Translations under genes and position numbers: made by a program
Source of the DNA: Aneurinibacillus soli
Lineage (GTDB): Bacteria > Bacillota > Bacilli > Aneurinibacillales > Aneurinibacillaceae
Length of the DNA: 64,000 nt
Direction of reading: 5' to 3'
Assembly (NCBI RefSeq): GCF_002355375.1
Contig: NZ_AP017312.1
Coordinates: forward strand, 1,381,001-1,445,000
Shown: piece after piece, positions 15,862 to 24,983 of the stretch
Layout: the number at the start of each line of letters is the position of its first letter
Position numbering within the stretch: position 1 is the stretch's first letter
The notes under the pieces: model-generated
What the model saw: the letters and a program-made list of their open reading frames with translations, nothing else
Databases searched by the model: none
What the model was told of the DNA's origin: nothing

Positions 15862-17181
15862 GTGAGAAGCAAGTTTTTCATGATTTTGTTGCTGGTTGGT
15901 GCTACGATGCTGTTCGGAGAGCTCAAGTTTCAGCCGTTCAATAGTGAATTTCGCATTAGTTTTGGCAGTGCGTTTTTCTTTTTTGCGCTTATCTGGGTTC
16001 GTGAAATTCCGATTTTGCTGACGTCTGTGCTGGCCGGGAGCGCCGTAGTCGGATTCCGAATTTTTCTTGATTTTATTTTTCCCGTTCATCCGTTCTCTGT
16101 GCACGAAAGTGTGCTGACTCATCTGCCTTCCCTGGCATTTTATATGGCGTTTGGACTTATCATGTGGATGGGGCGGGCCTGGCGCTATTTGCAGCAGCCG
16201 ATTCGTTTGGCCCTGATTGGGGTTGCAGCTGATTTTTTGGGCAATGTGACAGAATTAATCGTCCGCAAAAGTTTGTCGTACGGTTATATGTACGTGCCGG
16301 TTGTCTGGCAGAATGAATATTTTCTCCTCATTTTGGCTTTTGTCCGTAGTTTTCTGATTGTTGGTTTCTTTAATATTATTGAAATCCGGCATTTGCGGGA
16401 AATTCATGAAGAGCAGCAGCTTCGATTTGAGAAACTGCTGATGATTGGGAGTGACTTACACGTAGAAGCGCTCTATCTAAAAAAGATGATGGGCCACATT
16501 GAACAGGTTACACGCAACAGCTATCACTTGTACCGGGATGTGAAGCAGTACGAAGCGGACAGTGTGCTACCTAAGAAAGAACCTCCTCTGTCACGCCGCG
16601 CGCTGTTTATTGCGGAAGAGGTGCATGAGATTAAAAAAGACTCCCAGCGCATCTTAAGCGGAATGAGTAAAATCATCCAGCAGGAAGAAGCGGCAAGCCG
16701 ACTTGGGTTGCGAGACATACTTCGTCTTGTGCTGAATGCGAATGATAAATATGCCCGCATGCTGGGTAAAAAAATACAATTCTTTACGGATATTCAGGTT
16801 GCGCTCGTAACGGAGGAAGTATATTCACTTCTATCTGTGCTGAATAATTTATTGTCCAATGCGATCGAGGCCATTGAGGAAGAAGGGCGCATTACTCTTC
16901 GTATACGGCGTGAGGGAAATATGTTTATGTTCGCCGTGAGTGACAGTGGAAGTGGGATTGCCGAAGGAGAGGAAGACTATATTTTCAATCCAGGCTATAC
17001 GACAAAGTATGATGAGCAGGGCAATGCGTCCACAGGTATTGGACTGGCCCACGCTCGGCATATTGTCGAGCAGCTCGGAGGTACACTCACAGTCAGTCGT
17101 GGACAGGCCCCTGAAGTTACAACATTCATTGTGCGTCTTCCGGTTGGAGTTCTGCGCAAAAGAGAGGGAGAAAACGTATGA
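15862..17181 (+). CDS. GlnK(YcbA)-like sensor histidine kinase
   Basis: 439 residues from a GTG preceded by AAGGAGG. About six membrane helices occupy residues 1-185 (for example FFMILLLVGATMLFG, LLILAFVRSFLIVGFFN). A cytoplasmic coiled linker leads to the H-box EEVHEIKKD (phospho-accepting His). The GHKL ATPase domain has an N-box NNLLSNAIEAIEEE, a G1 box VSDSGSGI, and a G2 box STGIGLAHARHIVEQLGG. The next gene encodes a YcbB-domain response regulator and overlaps by 4 nt, the same pairing as B. subtilis GlnK-GlnL, which controls glutaminase and glutamine transport. No glsA/glnT neighbour is seen, so the target here is not evident. Confidence 0.88.
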   Translation: MRSKFFMILLLVGATMLFGELKFQPFNSEFRISFGSAFFFFALIWVREIPILLTSVLAGSAVVGFRIFLDFIFPVHPFSVHESVLTHLPSLAFYMAFGLIMWMGRAWRYLQQPIRLALIGVAADFLGNVTELIVRKSLSYGYMYVPVVWQNEYFLLILAFVRSFLIVGFFNIIEIRHLREIHEEQQLRFEKLLMIGSDLHVEALYLKKMMGHIEQVTRNSYHLYRDVKQYEADSVLPKKEPPLSRRALFIAEEVHEIKKDSQRILSGMSKIIQQEEAASRLGLRDILRLVLNANDKYARMLGKKIQFFTDIQVALVTEEVYSLLSVLNNLLSNAIEAIEEEGRITLRIRREGNMFMFAVSDSGSGIAEGEEDYIFNPGYTTKYDEQGNASTGIGLAHARHIVEQLGGTLTVSRGQAPEVTTFIVRLPVGVLRKREGENV

Positions 17182-18074
17182 GATTTCGTTTTTTTATTAT
17201 TGATGATGATCCATCTTCACGTAAGATGCTGCATAACGCGATTGAGTACGAAGACCTGGGTGATATTGTCGGGGAGGCAGAGGACGGATTTGGCGCGGAG
17301 CCTTCGATTTTGATGAAAAAGTGTGACATTATCCTTATTGATCTGCTTATGCCTAAGCAGGATGGTATTGAAACGATAGAGCGATTACGGGAAATGGGAT
17401 ACGAAGGTAAGTTTATTATGATTTCGCAGGTAGAGCATAAGGACATGGTGGCGGAAGCGTACAGCAAAGGGGTGGAGTATTTTATCCATAAGCCTATCAA
17501 TCGGATTGAAGTGTTGTCTGTCATTAAAAAGGTGATGGAGCACATCAAGCTCGAACGCTCGTTGCAGGGTATTCGGTATACGCTTTCATTTCTGGATATG
17601 TCATCGCAGCAGGTTGAAGCAGGGCGCCGGGAGAGAAGCAGTCGTTCGTTTACCCGGAGTGTGCTCGCAGACTTTGGGATAGTTGGGGAATCAGGAAGCC
17701 GTGATCTCGTCAGTCTGATCGAATATTTGCTTAAGAAGTACGGGAAGGAGCGACTTAGGGACTTCTCGGCGCTCAAGGATGTATTTACGGAGTATGTGAC
17801 CGATACACAGGCGGAAGATGTGCAGCGAGAGGTAAAGGCGATGGAGCAGCGCATTCGCCGTGCCGTCGCACGGGCCCTGCAGAATCTTGCTTCGCTCGGG
17901 CTTGAAGATTATAGCAACCCCAAATTTGAGCTGTATGCATCGAAATACTTTGATTTTGCTGACGTGCGTCAGAAGATGCGGGAGATTGAGCAGGAGGAAG
18001 AGGTGTCTCGTGTGCGGTTGAATGTGAAGAAATTTATTTTTACGTTATATTTAGAGACAAAAGAACATGCATAG
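17178..18074 (+). CDS. GlnL(YcbB)-like response regulator
   Basis: 298 residues. The receiver domain (1-120) has the acidic pair in FFIIDDDPSSRK, the phospho-Asp in IILIDLLMPKQDG and the Lys in EYFIHKPIN. The output is the YcbB DNA-binding domain typical of GlnL (SRDLVSLIEYLLKKYGKERL, AVARALQNLASLGLEDYSNP, FELYASKYFDF). Its ATG overlaps the kinase stop (ATGA), so the two are translated together. The regulator presumably activates nitrogen or amino-acid genes elsewhere; no candidate operator could be tested here. Confidence 0.88.
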   Translation: MRFRFFIIDDDPSSRKMLHNAIEYEDLGDIVGEAEDGFGAEPSILMKKCDIILIDLLMPKQDGIETIERLREMGYEGKFIMISQVEHKDMVAEAYSKGVEYFIHKPINRIEVLSVIKKVMEHIKLERSLQGIRYTLSFLDMSSQQVEAGRRERSSRSFTRSVLADFGIVGESGSRDLVSLIEYLLKKYGKERLRDFSALKDVFTEYVTDTQAEDVQREVKAMEQRIRRAVARALQNLASLGLEDYSNPKFELYASKYFDFADVRQKMREIEQEEEVSRVRLNVKKFIFTLYLETKEHA

Positions 18075-18226
18075 ATGTAATTCCTTGCCCCCGATACGCA
18101 GAAAACTGGTATGATAAATACGCAGCGAATGCGATTGCTGATATCCATTCGCCCAATCGTTACATACGATGAAGAAAGTGGGCACAGGCATAAGCTTGGC
18201 CTAAGACGTTTAAGGAGGCTTTACCG

Positions 18227-19303
18227 GTGGGAACTAAACAAAGAGTAGGGATTATCTACGGAGGCAAGTCAAGCGAGCATGAGGTGTCGATTCATACGGC
18301 GCATTCCATTATTCAAGCGGTCGATAAGGAGCGCTATGAAGTTCTGCCGATCTATGTGGATGTAACGGGGAAATGGGTGCAGGGACCGTGGGTGGCGGAT
18401 GTGCCACAACAGGCAGAAGAACTGCGCTATACACTCGATCAATATGAGGCCCCGGACGTATTCGCACTGGCAGAGAATGTAGACGTAATCTTTCCGGTTA
18501 TTCATGGACCGAATGGGGAAGATGGTACGTTGCAGGGTATGCTTGAGCTGCTTGATGTGCCATATGTTGGTTCCGGCGTTCTTGGGTCTTCCCTTGGTAT
18601 GGATAAAGTCATGATGAAGGAAGTATTTGCGAGTGCGGGTCTACCGCAGGGCGCATACCGCAGTTTTCTGCGCAGTGAGCTTCATGCAGATATGGACGGC
18701 ATCTGCGACCGCATCGTGGCCGAGCTTGGCCTGCCATGCTTTGTGAAGCCGGCCAATATGGGTTCAAGTGTTGGGATCAGCAAGGCAAAAGACCGGGACG
18801 GCCTGATTGAAGCGCTTAAGTTTGCGGCGCGTTTTGACCGGAAAGTGATCGTAGAAGAATTCATCGCTGGCCGCGAGCTGGAAATCGCCGTGCTTGGGAA
18901 TGACACCCCGGATGCATCCGTTGTTGGGGAAATCATTTTTGGTAATGAATTTTATGATTATGAAGCGAAATACAAAAGTAATAATACCCGCCTTGATATT
19001 CCAGCGTTTGTGCCGGACTCTGTTGTGACGCGCATGCAGGAACTGTCGGTGAAGGCTTTTATCGCGCTCGATTGCAGCGGGTTATCCCGCGTTGATTTCT
19101 TCTGGAATGAAGAACGGGATGAGCTCTACATTAATGAAATTAACACACTGCCGGGCTTCACGCCATTCAGTATGTATCCGATGATGTGGAAGGCGGCAGG
19201 CGTAGAATATGCTGAACTAATTGATCGTCTGATCGGGTTTGCGATTGAGCGCTATACCGAGAAGAAAGAAAATGAACTAGTAGCCGAGAAGTTCATGGAA
19301 TAG
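18227..19303 (+). CDS. ddl: D-alanine--D-alanine ligase
   Basis: 358-residue ATP-grasp ligase that joins two D-Ala for peptidoglycan precursors. Motifs: GGKSSEHEVSIHTA near the N-terminus, VIFPVIHGPNGEDGTLQGML, PCFVKPANMGSSVGISKA, EEFIAGRELEIAVLG, the omega-loop FYDYEAKY with tyrosine (dipeptide rather than depsipeptide type), and INEINTLPGFTPFSMYP. The GTG start has TAAGGAGG. Its usual partner murF lies 2.3 kb away on the other strand. A terminator follows. Confidence 0.95.
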   Translation: MGTKQRVGIIYGGKSSEHEVSIHTAHSIIQAVDKERYEVLPIYVDVTGKWVQGPWVADVPQQAEELRYTLDQYEAPDVFALAENVDVIFPVIHGPNGEDGTLQGMLELLDVPYVGSGVLGSSLGMDKVMMKEVFASAGLPQGAYRSFLRSELHADMDGICDRIVAELGLPCFVKPANMGSSVGISKAKDRDGLIEALKFAARFDRKVIVEEFIAGRELEIAVLGNDTPDASVVGEIIFGNEFYDYEAKYKSNNTRLDIPAFVPDSVVTRMQELSVKAFIALDCSGLSRVDFFWNEERDELYINEINTLPGFTPFSMYPMMWKAAGVEYAELIDRLIGFAIERYTEKKENELVAEKFME

Positions 19304-19315
19304 TTGTACATGGGT

Positions 19316-19352
19316 AAAAAGAGGAGCGGGCATCTGTCTGCTCCTCTTTTTT
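19316..19352. terminator. Bidirectional intrinsic terminator
   Basis: AAAAAGAGGAGC / GCTCCTCTTTTTT between ddl and the convergent LysR gene. Confidence 0.85.
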
Positions 19353-19358
19353 AGGTTA

Positions 19359-20252
19359 CTAGTATGCGAATTGTTCATGAAGTTCTTGCTTGAGATATTG
19401 ATAAAGTTTCAAGCCTGCCGACGTCAACGGATATTCTGATGTGTTGCAGAGGATACCGAAAGTCATGTCGATAAAACTGCCGCTTATCGTCCGTACCGCG
19501 GTTCCTGGAGGAACTAGTTTCAAAACGATTTTGGGAACCAGGGCGATACCCAATCCGCTTGCGACGTAATATTTCAAAGCGGTCATACTTCCTATCTCCA
19601 TAGTATTTAGTTGTACAGCCCCTGATTCTTGTAATGCCATTTCAAGTTTTCTGCGGTATGGACAGGTTGCTGACGTAATGAGCAGACGATGTCCTTGAAT
19701 ATCATCCGGTGCTATCACGGCTTTCTGAGCAAGCGGATGGTTCTCTGGCATTAATACCGCAAACTCTTCCTTAAATAAAGGTTCAAAATAGAGAGAAGCT
19801 CCTAGATCCGGTGCCGAGCATAGTGCCAAATCAATATCACCGTTGAGAAGTCGATCGCTTAACGTTGGTGTGTTCGCAAAGTCCACAGTGACACGTATTT
19901 TAGGAAAATGAGATAAAAACCGCTCCAAAATACCAGGTAATCGATAGCTACCAGTTGGTTCTGTCACCCCTAAACGAATATTTCCTGCTTCGCCTAATTG
20001 TAAATCCAACAAGTTCGTCTGTAATTGTTCCATATTCCTTATGATTTGCAGACTTTTTTCATGAAACAGTCTGCCGGCTTCAGTTAATCGAATTTTCTTC
20101 CCGCGCTCGATCAACTGAACGCCTAGGTTGGATTCTAATTTTTGAATTTGCATCGTGACGGTAGATTGAGCATAATTCATTTCTTCGGCTGCACGATTGA
20201 AACTTCCGTAATTCACTATCATTTGAAAGGTTTTTAATGTTTTAAGATCCAT
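19359..20252 (-). CDS. LysR-family transcriptional regulator
   Basis: 297 residues from the ATG at 20252 (AGAGGT upstream); a longer in-frame start would add 13 non-family residues. The N-terminal HTH reads MDLKTLKTFQMIVNYGSFNR, AAEEMNYAQSTVTMQIQKLE. The C-terminal substrate-binding domain (residues about 90-290) includes EFAVLMPENHPLA and YYVASGLGIALVPK. It is divergent from an SDR gene and probably regulates it and itself; half-sites with a GTTCAATT core lie between them. The effector is unknown. Confidence 0.88.
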   Translation of the reverse strand: MDLKTLKTFQMIVNYGSFNRAAEEMNYAQSTVTMQIQKLESNLGVQLIERGKKIRLTEAGRLFHEKSLQIIRNMEQLQTNLLDLQLGEAGNIRLGVTEPTGSYRLPGILERFLSHFPKIRVTVDFANTPTLSDRLLNGDIDLALCSAPDLGASLYFEPLFKEEFAVLMPENHPLAQKAVIAPDDIQGHRLLITSATCPYRRKLEMALQESGAVQLNTMEIGSMTALKYYVASGLGIALVPKIVLKLVPPGTAVRTISGSFIDMTFGILCNTSEYPLTSAGLKLYQYLKQELHEQFAY

Positions 20253-20271
20253 CGTAGTACCTCTAGTATTA

Positions 20272-20311
20272 AGTTCAATTTTTTTGAACAAAACATTTAA
20301 TTAGTTCAATT
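20272..20311. promoter_or_regulatory. Candidate LysR operator
   Basis: GTTCA (20273-20277) faces TGAAC (20285-20289), giving a TTCAA-N-TTGAA dyad. A further direct copy of AGTTCAATT lies at 20303-20311. It is placed in the divergent LysR/SDR promoter region. Confidence 0.5.
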
Positions 20312-20374
20312 ATACAAATCAGAGATGACGATATACAATCATTTATATCAAGAAAAATAGGGAGATGACTGAAA

Positions 20375-21115
20375 ATGATTTTAAACAATAAGGTAGCGCT
20401 CGTTACCGGTGGTGGTACAGGAATCGGTAGAGCTACATGCTTCGCACTGGCTAAGCGTGGTGCAACTGTTGTGGTGAATTATTCGCGCTCTACTGTCGAT
20501 GTAGAAGAAACCGTACAAATCATCAATAACGAGGGTGGGCGAGCAATAGCTATACGAGCCGATGTTTCCAAAGACAAGGAAGTAAGGGAGATGGTCGGTG
20601 CAATTGACGCAAGATTCGGAACCATAGATTTGCTTGTGAATAATGCTAGCATCACGCGGCACATTCCGCTAGACGATATGGAGGCGGCGACAGAGGAAGT
20701 ATGGGATGAGCTTTATAATGTTAATGTCAAAGGAATGTTTTACTGCGCCAGAGCCGTTGCCCCTTTTATGAAGAAAAACAAGCAAGGAGCAATCGTCAAT
20801 CTTGGCAGTATAGCCGGACAAACAGGGGTAGGCTCTTCGCTTCCATATGCCGTATCCAAAGCCGCCGTTCACGGTCTTACTAAATCATTAGCACATACCT
20901 TAGCTCCGGACATCAGAGTTTGCTGCGTTGTGCCAGGAGCCGTTGCGACAAGATGGTGGGCTGGCAAGGAAGAACAAATGAAGAAGTTAGCGCCTAATCT
21001 TCTGTTGCAACGCATTGCATCACCCGAAGATATTGCTCAAATGATCTGTGCGGTCTTGGAGCAAGAGGCGATGACAGGTCAAATCATTACAGTAGACAGC
21101 GGGCAAACACTGTAA
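20375..21115 (+). CDS. Short-chain dehydrogenase/reductase (FabG-like)
   Basis: 246-residue classical SDR. Cofactor motif TGGGTGIG at residues 11-18; NYSRS at 35-39 suggests NADP preference; NNAS at 89-92; catalytic Ser145 and YAVSK (Tyr158, Lys162). It most resembles 3-oxoacyl-ACP reductase/glucose-1-dehydrogenase-type enzymes, but the substrate cannot be assigned. It has no other fatty-acid genes beside it and is paired with a divergent LysR regulator, so an inducible oxidoreductase is more likely than housekeeping FabG (inference). Confidence 0.85.
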   Translation: MILNNKVALVTGGGTGIGRATCFALAKRGATVVVNYSRSTVDVEETVQIINNEGGRAIAIRADVSKDKEVREMVGAIDARFGTIDLLVNNASITRHIPLDDMEAATEEVWDELYNVNVKGMFYCARAVAPFMKKNKQGAIVNLGSIAGQTGVGSSLPYAVSKAAVHGLTKSLAHTLAPDIRVCCVVPGAVATRWWAGKEEQMKKLAPNLLLQRIASPEDIAQMICAVLEQEAMTGQIITVDSGQTL

Positions 21116-21179
21116 CCAACATGAAATAACGAAAGATGTATGATAGTAGGATGCGAAAGTCTGGTAGAGGGGAGACAAC

Positions 21180-21590
21180 ATGAACGAGCAAGAGGGACAT
21201 CCGGTTATTTTATTTGATGGTGTGTGTAATTTGTGTGAGGGTAGCGTCCGGTTTATTATTCAGCGCGATCCGGATGCCGTGTTTCGGTTTGCAGCGCTGC
21301 AGTCGAAGACAGGTGCAAGACTTCTGCAGACACATCATTTAGATGCTGCTATGCCGGATAGCGTAGTTGTAATTGAGAGAGGGAAGCTGTATACGCACTC
21401 GACGGCAGCCCTGCGAATTTGCCGTCATTTATCGGGTCTGTGGCCGCTTTTGTATGGATTCACTATTGTTCCTCGAGTACTGCGCGACAGTGTATATCGA
21501 TGGGTGGCACGTAATCGTTATCGATGGTTTGGCAAAAAAGAAGCGTGCCTGATGCCGACACCGGACATACAAGCACGCTTTCTGGAATAA
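21180..21590 (+). CDS. DCC-family thiol-disulfide oxidoreductase (YuxK-like)
   Basis: 136 residues with the family signature ILFDGVCNLCEGSVRFIIQRD (DxxCxxC) and FAALQSKTG, then a downstream LSGLWPLLYGFTIVPRVLRD segment. DCC proteins are predicted thioredoxin-like; their physiological role is unsettled. The RBS AGAGGGGAGA is strong. It is convergent with murF, which ends 8 bp away. Confidence 0.85.
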   Translation: MNEQEGHPVILFDGVCNLCEGSVRFIIQRDPDAVFRFAALQSKTGARLLQTHHLDAAMPDSVVVIERGKLYTHSTAALRICRHLSGLWPLLYGFTIVPRVLRDSVYRWVARNRYRWFGKKEACLMPTPDIQARFLE

Positions 21591-21598
21591 GTAGATCG

Positions 21599-22981
21599 TT
21601 AGCGGAGTGCGTCGAGCAGCGTCTCCATTTTCATGCCGCGCGATGCTTTTAGGAGCAGCGCATACTGATCGTTTTTGAAGGCTTCAAGATAGGCGGCGGC
21701 ATCTTCCTTAGACGCAAAATAATGAGCTCCTTCGCCGTATCCTTCTGCCAGGTAGCGGGCAGCATCACCAATGGCAACGAGTGTGAATGAAGTATTGAGA
21801 GCGCGAAGCTTCTCGCCCACTTCACGGTGGTAGGCTGTACTCTGTGCGCCAAGCTCAAACATGTCGCCGAGCACAAGCACCTTCTTCCGTTCCGGATAAA
21901 CGGACAGGAACGTGTTAACGGCTGCCATCATCGAAGACGGGCTGGCATTGTATGCATCGTTAATAATAAGTAGCCCGTTTGCACCTTCACTCCGCTCAAA
22001 CCGCATCGCAGAGATGGATAGGTTTGCAAGTTGATGAGTGATCTCTTCTTCGCTCAACCCGAGTTTACGTGCAATGAAAATGCCAGGAAGCGCGTTGGAT
22101 ACATTATAATCGCCAAATAACGGCATGAAGCAGCGGAATTGTCCTTCCGCGTATGTGACTGTGAAATGACTACCGTTCTCATCAGAGGACAAATCAGATG
22201 CGGTAATATCAGCTGTGACTACATCCTCACCATCGTGTTGCACATGATAGAAGTACGTTTTGCACGGATTGAGCGGGGCGAGTGCAGATACGAGGCTGTT
22301 GTCTAGATTCAAACAGGCGAAGCCATCCGGATTTGTATGACCGAGCAGTTCCCCTTTCGCCTGTGCGATAGCTTCTCTTGATTCGAAAAATTCGATGTGT
22401 GCATCATTCACATTCGTAATGACGCTGAATGTGGGGCGCACGATGCCTGCGAGCAGATCAATCTCTCCAGCGTGATTCATGCCGAGTTCGAGCACAGCTG
22501 CTTCTGTATCGGGTGTGATCTGTAGCAGGGAAAGTGGAACACCGAGATGATTGTTGAAGTTTTTGTATGTTTTATATACATGTTTGCTTCCGGACAGCAG
22601 ATGGGCCAGAATATCTTTGGTTGTTGTCTTGCCGTTGCTGCCGGTAATGGCCGCGATAGGGATAGATAGGCGATTGCGATAGATACGCGCTAGTTGTTGG
22701 AATGCTTTTTCTGTATCGGGCACGAGAATAAGCGCGAATGAATTCGGTACATTGGCGGCTAAGGCAAGTTCCTGATTGGAGACAAATGCCGCGACAGCTC
22801 CTTTATCAGCAGCGGCGGCCAGGAATTCGTGGCCATCGCGTGCGCCACTTGTCAGCGCGACGAATAGCGAACCGTCCGTAAGTTGACGCGAATCAAAATG
22901 AATGGATGTAACGATGGTTCCCTCATTTCCCTGTATAAGCGCGCCTTCTGTAATGGCTGTGATTTCTTCCACTGTGAACAT
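21599..22981 (-). CDS. murF: UDP-N-acetylmuramoyl-tripeptide--D-alanyl-D-alanine ligase
   Basis: 460 residues from the ATG at 22981, which follows GGGAGGGACA. Mur-ligase with an N-terminal substrate domain (SIHFDSRQLTDGSLFVAL), the ATP loop AAITGSNGKTTTKDILAHL, NNHLGVPLSLL, ELGMNHAGEIDLLA, and the C-terminal NDAYNASPSSMMAA and VLGDMFELG motifs. It adds D-Ala-D-Ala to the muropeptide, directly after Ddl in the pathway. In many Bacillales ddl and murF are adjacent; here they are separated and inverted. Confidence 0.95.
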   Translation of the reverse strand: MFTVEEITAITEGALIQGNEGTIVTSIHFDSRQLTDGSLFVALTSGARDGHEFLAAAADKGAVAAFVSNQELALAANVPNSFALILVPDTEKAFQQLARIYRNRLSIPIAAITGSNGKTTTKDILAHLLSGSKHVYKTYKNFNNHLGVPLSLLQITPDTEAAVLELGMNHAGEIDLLAGIVRPTFSVITNVNDAHIEFFESREAIAQAKGELLGHTNPDGFACLNLDNSLVSALAPLNPCKTYFYHVQHDGEDVVTADITASDLSSDENGSHFTVTYAEGQFRCFMPLFGDYNVSNALPGIFIARKLGLSEEEITHQLANLSISAMRFERSEGANGLLIINDAYNASPSSMMAAVNTFLSVYPERKKVLVLGDMFELGAQSTAYHREVGEKLRALNTSFTLVAIGDAARYLAEGYGEGAHYFASKEDAAAYLEAFKNDQYALLLKASRGMKMETLLDALR

Positions 22982-23095
22982 AAATTGTCCCTCCCGCATC
23001 AAGTTTCCCTCCAATGCTATCACCATCCTGAAGGGTGGGCAAGGGTGATCAGCCCTTGATTTTGAAAGAAAAAAACAAAAAGTGTCGCTTGAATA

Positions 23096-23124
23096 TTGAC
23101 CTGCCGAGGTGTATATAATATAAT
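23096..23124 (+). promoter_or_regulatory. Sigma-A promoter of rpsU
   Basis: TTGACC at 23096-23101, a 17-nt spacer, TATAAT at 23119-23124. Confidence 0.8.
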
Positions 23125-23199
23125 GTTTTTTGACGACTTTTCCAGTGCGTTTTTGTACTGTGTCGTTGTTTATGGTTAAGGCGGAGGGAGGGGAAACAA

Positions 23200-23373
23200 A
23201 TGGCAGAAGTTCGTATACGTAAAAACGAGTCGTTAGACCAAGCGTTGCGCCGATTCAAACGTGACTGCTCCAAAGATGGCGTTCTTGCTGAGGTTAAAAA
23301 GCGCAGACACTATGAAAAGCCTAGTATCAAACGCAAGAAAAAGTCCGAGGCAGCTCGCAAGCGCAAGTTTTAG
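23200..23373 (+). CDS. rpsU: 30S ribosomal protein S21
   Basis: 57-residue, highly basic small-subunit protein: [20 protein letters not shown], then [20 protein letters not shown]. It binds the 30S platform near the anti-Shine-Dalgarno. The RBS GGAGGGAGGGG and a near-consensus promoter indicate high expression. It heads an operon with yqeY, as in other Bacillales. Confidence 0.97.
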   Translation: MAEVRIRKNESLDQALRRFKRDCSKDGVLAEVKKRRHYEKPSIKRKKKSEAARKRKF

Positions 23374-23385
23374 GAGGAATAAGTA

Positions 23386-23829
23386 ATGAGACTCGTCGAA
23401 CGTCTTACTGATGACATGAAGCAAGCGATGAAAAGCAAAGACAAGCTTAAACTTTCCGTTATCCGCATGGTGAAATCCGCGATTAAGAACGAGGAAATTA
23501 ACCATGGCAAGGAGTTGTCTGACGATGAAGTTTTAACGGTCTTGACTCGCGAGCTCAAACAAAGACGCGATTCCCTCCAAGAATTCGAAAAAGCTGGTCG
23601 TGACGACCTTGCAGCAGCCTCACGTGATGAGATTGCTGTATTAATGGAATATATGCCTGAACAGCTTGGAGAAGAGGACATTCGTAAACTGGTCGCAGAA
23701 GCGATTGAGCAGACGAGTGCTTCTTCTAAGAAAGACATGGGTAAAGTGATGGGCGTTCTGATGCCGAAGGTTAAAGGACGCGCGGATGGTGCACTTGTCA
23801 ATAAAGTCGTTCAGGAACTCTTACAGTAG
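23386..23829 (+). CDS. yqeY: GatB/YqeY domain protein
   Basis: 147-residue all-helical protein: LTDDMKQAMKSKDKLKLSVI, KNEEINHGKELSDDEV, YMPEQLGEEDIRKLVAEAI, and KKDMGKVMGVLMPKVKGRAD. The domain resembles the tail of the GatB amidotransferase subunit and may bind tRNA; the exact role of the stand-alone form is not known. It begins 12 nt after rpsU and ends in a strong terminator, so the pair forms a dicistron. Confidence 0.93.
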   Translation: MRLVERLTDDMKQAMKSKDKLKLSVIRMVKSAIKNEEINHGKELSDDEVLTVLTRELKQRRDSLQEFEKAGRDDLAAASRDEIAVLMEYMPEQLGEEDIRKLVAEAIEQTSASSKKDMGKVMGVLMPKVKGRADGALVNKVVQELLQ

Positions 23830-23841
23830 GACGAACTGTTC

Positions 23842-23874
23842 AAAAAGCCTTCCCAATTTTGGGGAGGCTTTTTT
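23842..23874 (+). terminator. Terminator of rpsU-yqeY
   Basis: AAAAAGCCT...AGGCTTTTTT with inner TCCC/GGGGA pairing. Confidence 0.85.
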
Positions 23875-23966
23875 AATATTGTCGAAGATTGCCGTAGAAT
23901 GTCATTCTACTATCTATTATAATTGATAGGTAATAAAAAGGAATGTAAGGAGAGGGTTGCAGGAAT

Positions 23967-24983
23967 ATGATGGAAGCCCAACAAAAGGTATATAAGCAGA
24001 AAGAAGCTCCTTTGCTCCGTACGCAGAAAAAGCCGAAGCGAATCTTGCGTACCATTGCGGGTTTGTTTTTGCTGTTATTTTATTTTACCCTATCATCGTT
24101 TGCGCTTGTGCTATATGGTCCGTTTGAGAATATGCGCCGGACGGTTGTCGGTGCTGTATTAACAAGCCGCCATCCACAATACATCGAACCATTCTATTCA
24201 GCGGAGACGCTGAATAAATACCGTCCAATTTCGATGGAGACGATGAGTGAAGGAACGATGCATGCGGGGAACTTCTCGCAGGTTCACGATGCCGGGATTG
24301 ATGTGATTCCGATCACGACAACGAAGTATTCCGGTTCTCTGCTGGTCATTAAGGACCCGAAGCGGTTGCATGTGGCTGTGACGAAAGATCTCGGCAATGT
24401 CGGTGAAACCGTAAGCGGTATGGTGAAGCGGGAGAATGCAATTGCCGGCATTAATGCGGGTGGATTTTATGATGTTAAAGGGAAAGGGACAGGTGGTATG
24501 CCGCTCGGTGTTACCTTATCACGCGGCAAATACATCGGCGGTTATCAGGGGATTGCGCAGCCTATGATCGGTCTGACTAAAGAAGGGGCGCTTGTGGTCG
24601 GCAAATACAAATACGAAGAGTTGCAGAAGCTTGGTGTACAGGATGCTGTATCATTCGGGCCGCAGCTTGTGCGTGACGGACAACCGTTCCTCAAAGAGGA
24701 AGATGATTCATGGGGCATTGCACCGCGCTCGGCGATTGGTCAGCGTGAGGATGGTGCGATTCTTCTACTGGCCCTCTCAGGACGAGGAAAGAACGGGATT
24801 GGTGCGAGCCTGCTTGATTGTGAAGAAGTGATGATTGAGAACGGTGCGACTGTTGCTGCTAATCTGGACGGTGGGTACAGTACGGAGTTGTATTATAAAA
24901 ATGAATTTCTTGTTGAGCCATCCAATCCGCTTGGAGAACGTTATGTGGCTACTAGCTTTATTGTGGATGGGGTGGGGAAATAA
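23967..24983 (+). CDS. Phosphodiester glycosidase (NAGPA-domain) membrane protein
   Basis: 338 residues. A basic cytoplasmic head and one transmembrane helix at about 30-50 (GLFLLLFYFTLSSFALVLYG) anchor an outer NAGPA domain (about 90-335): AIAGINAGGFYDVKGKG, GGMPLGVTLSRGKY, DAVSFGPQLVRDG, PRSAIGQREDGAILLLALSG and NGATVAANLDGGYSTELYY. The domain hydrolyses N-acetylglucosamine phosphodiesters in characterised members; in Bacillota it may trim cell-wall or exopolysaccharide sugars. It overlaps the next gene by one base (TAATGA). Confidence 0.88.
   Translation: MMEAQQKVYKQKEAPLLRTQKKPKRILRTIAGLFLLLFYFTLSSFALVLYGPFENMRRTVVGAVLTSRHPQYIEPFYSAETLNKYRPISMETMSEGTMHAGNFSQVHDAGIDVIPITTTKYSGSLLVIKDPKRLHVAVTKDLGNVGETVSGMVKRENAIAGINAGGFYDVKGKGTGGMPLGVTLSRGKYIGGYQGIAQPMIGLTKEGALVVGKYKYEELQKLGVQDAVSFGPQLVRDGQPFLKEEDDSWGIAPRSAIGQREDGAILLLALSGRGKNGIGASLLDCEEVMIENGATVAANLDGGYSTELYYKNEFLVEPSNPLGERYVATSFIVDGVGK

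Noticed and set aside
18125-18152. GCGAATG...CATTCGC dyad upstream of ddl
   Set aside because: Only 7-bp arms with a 14-nt loop and no T-run; too weak to call a regulator site or terminator.
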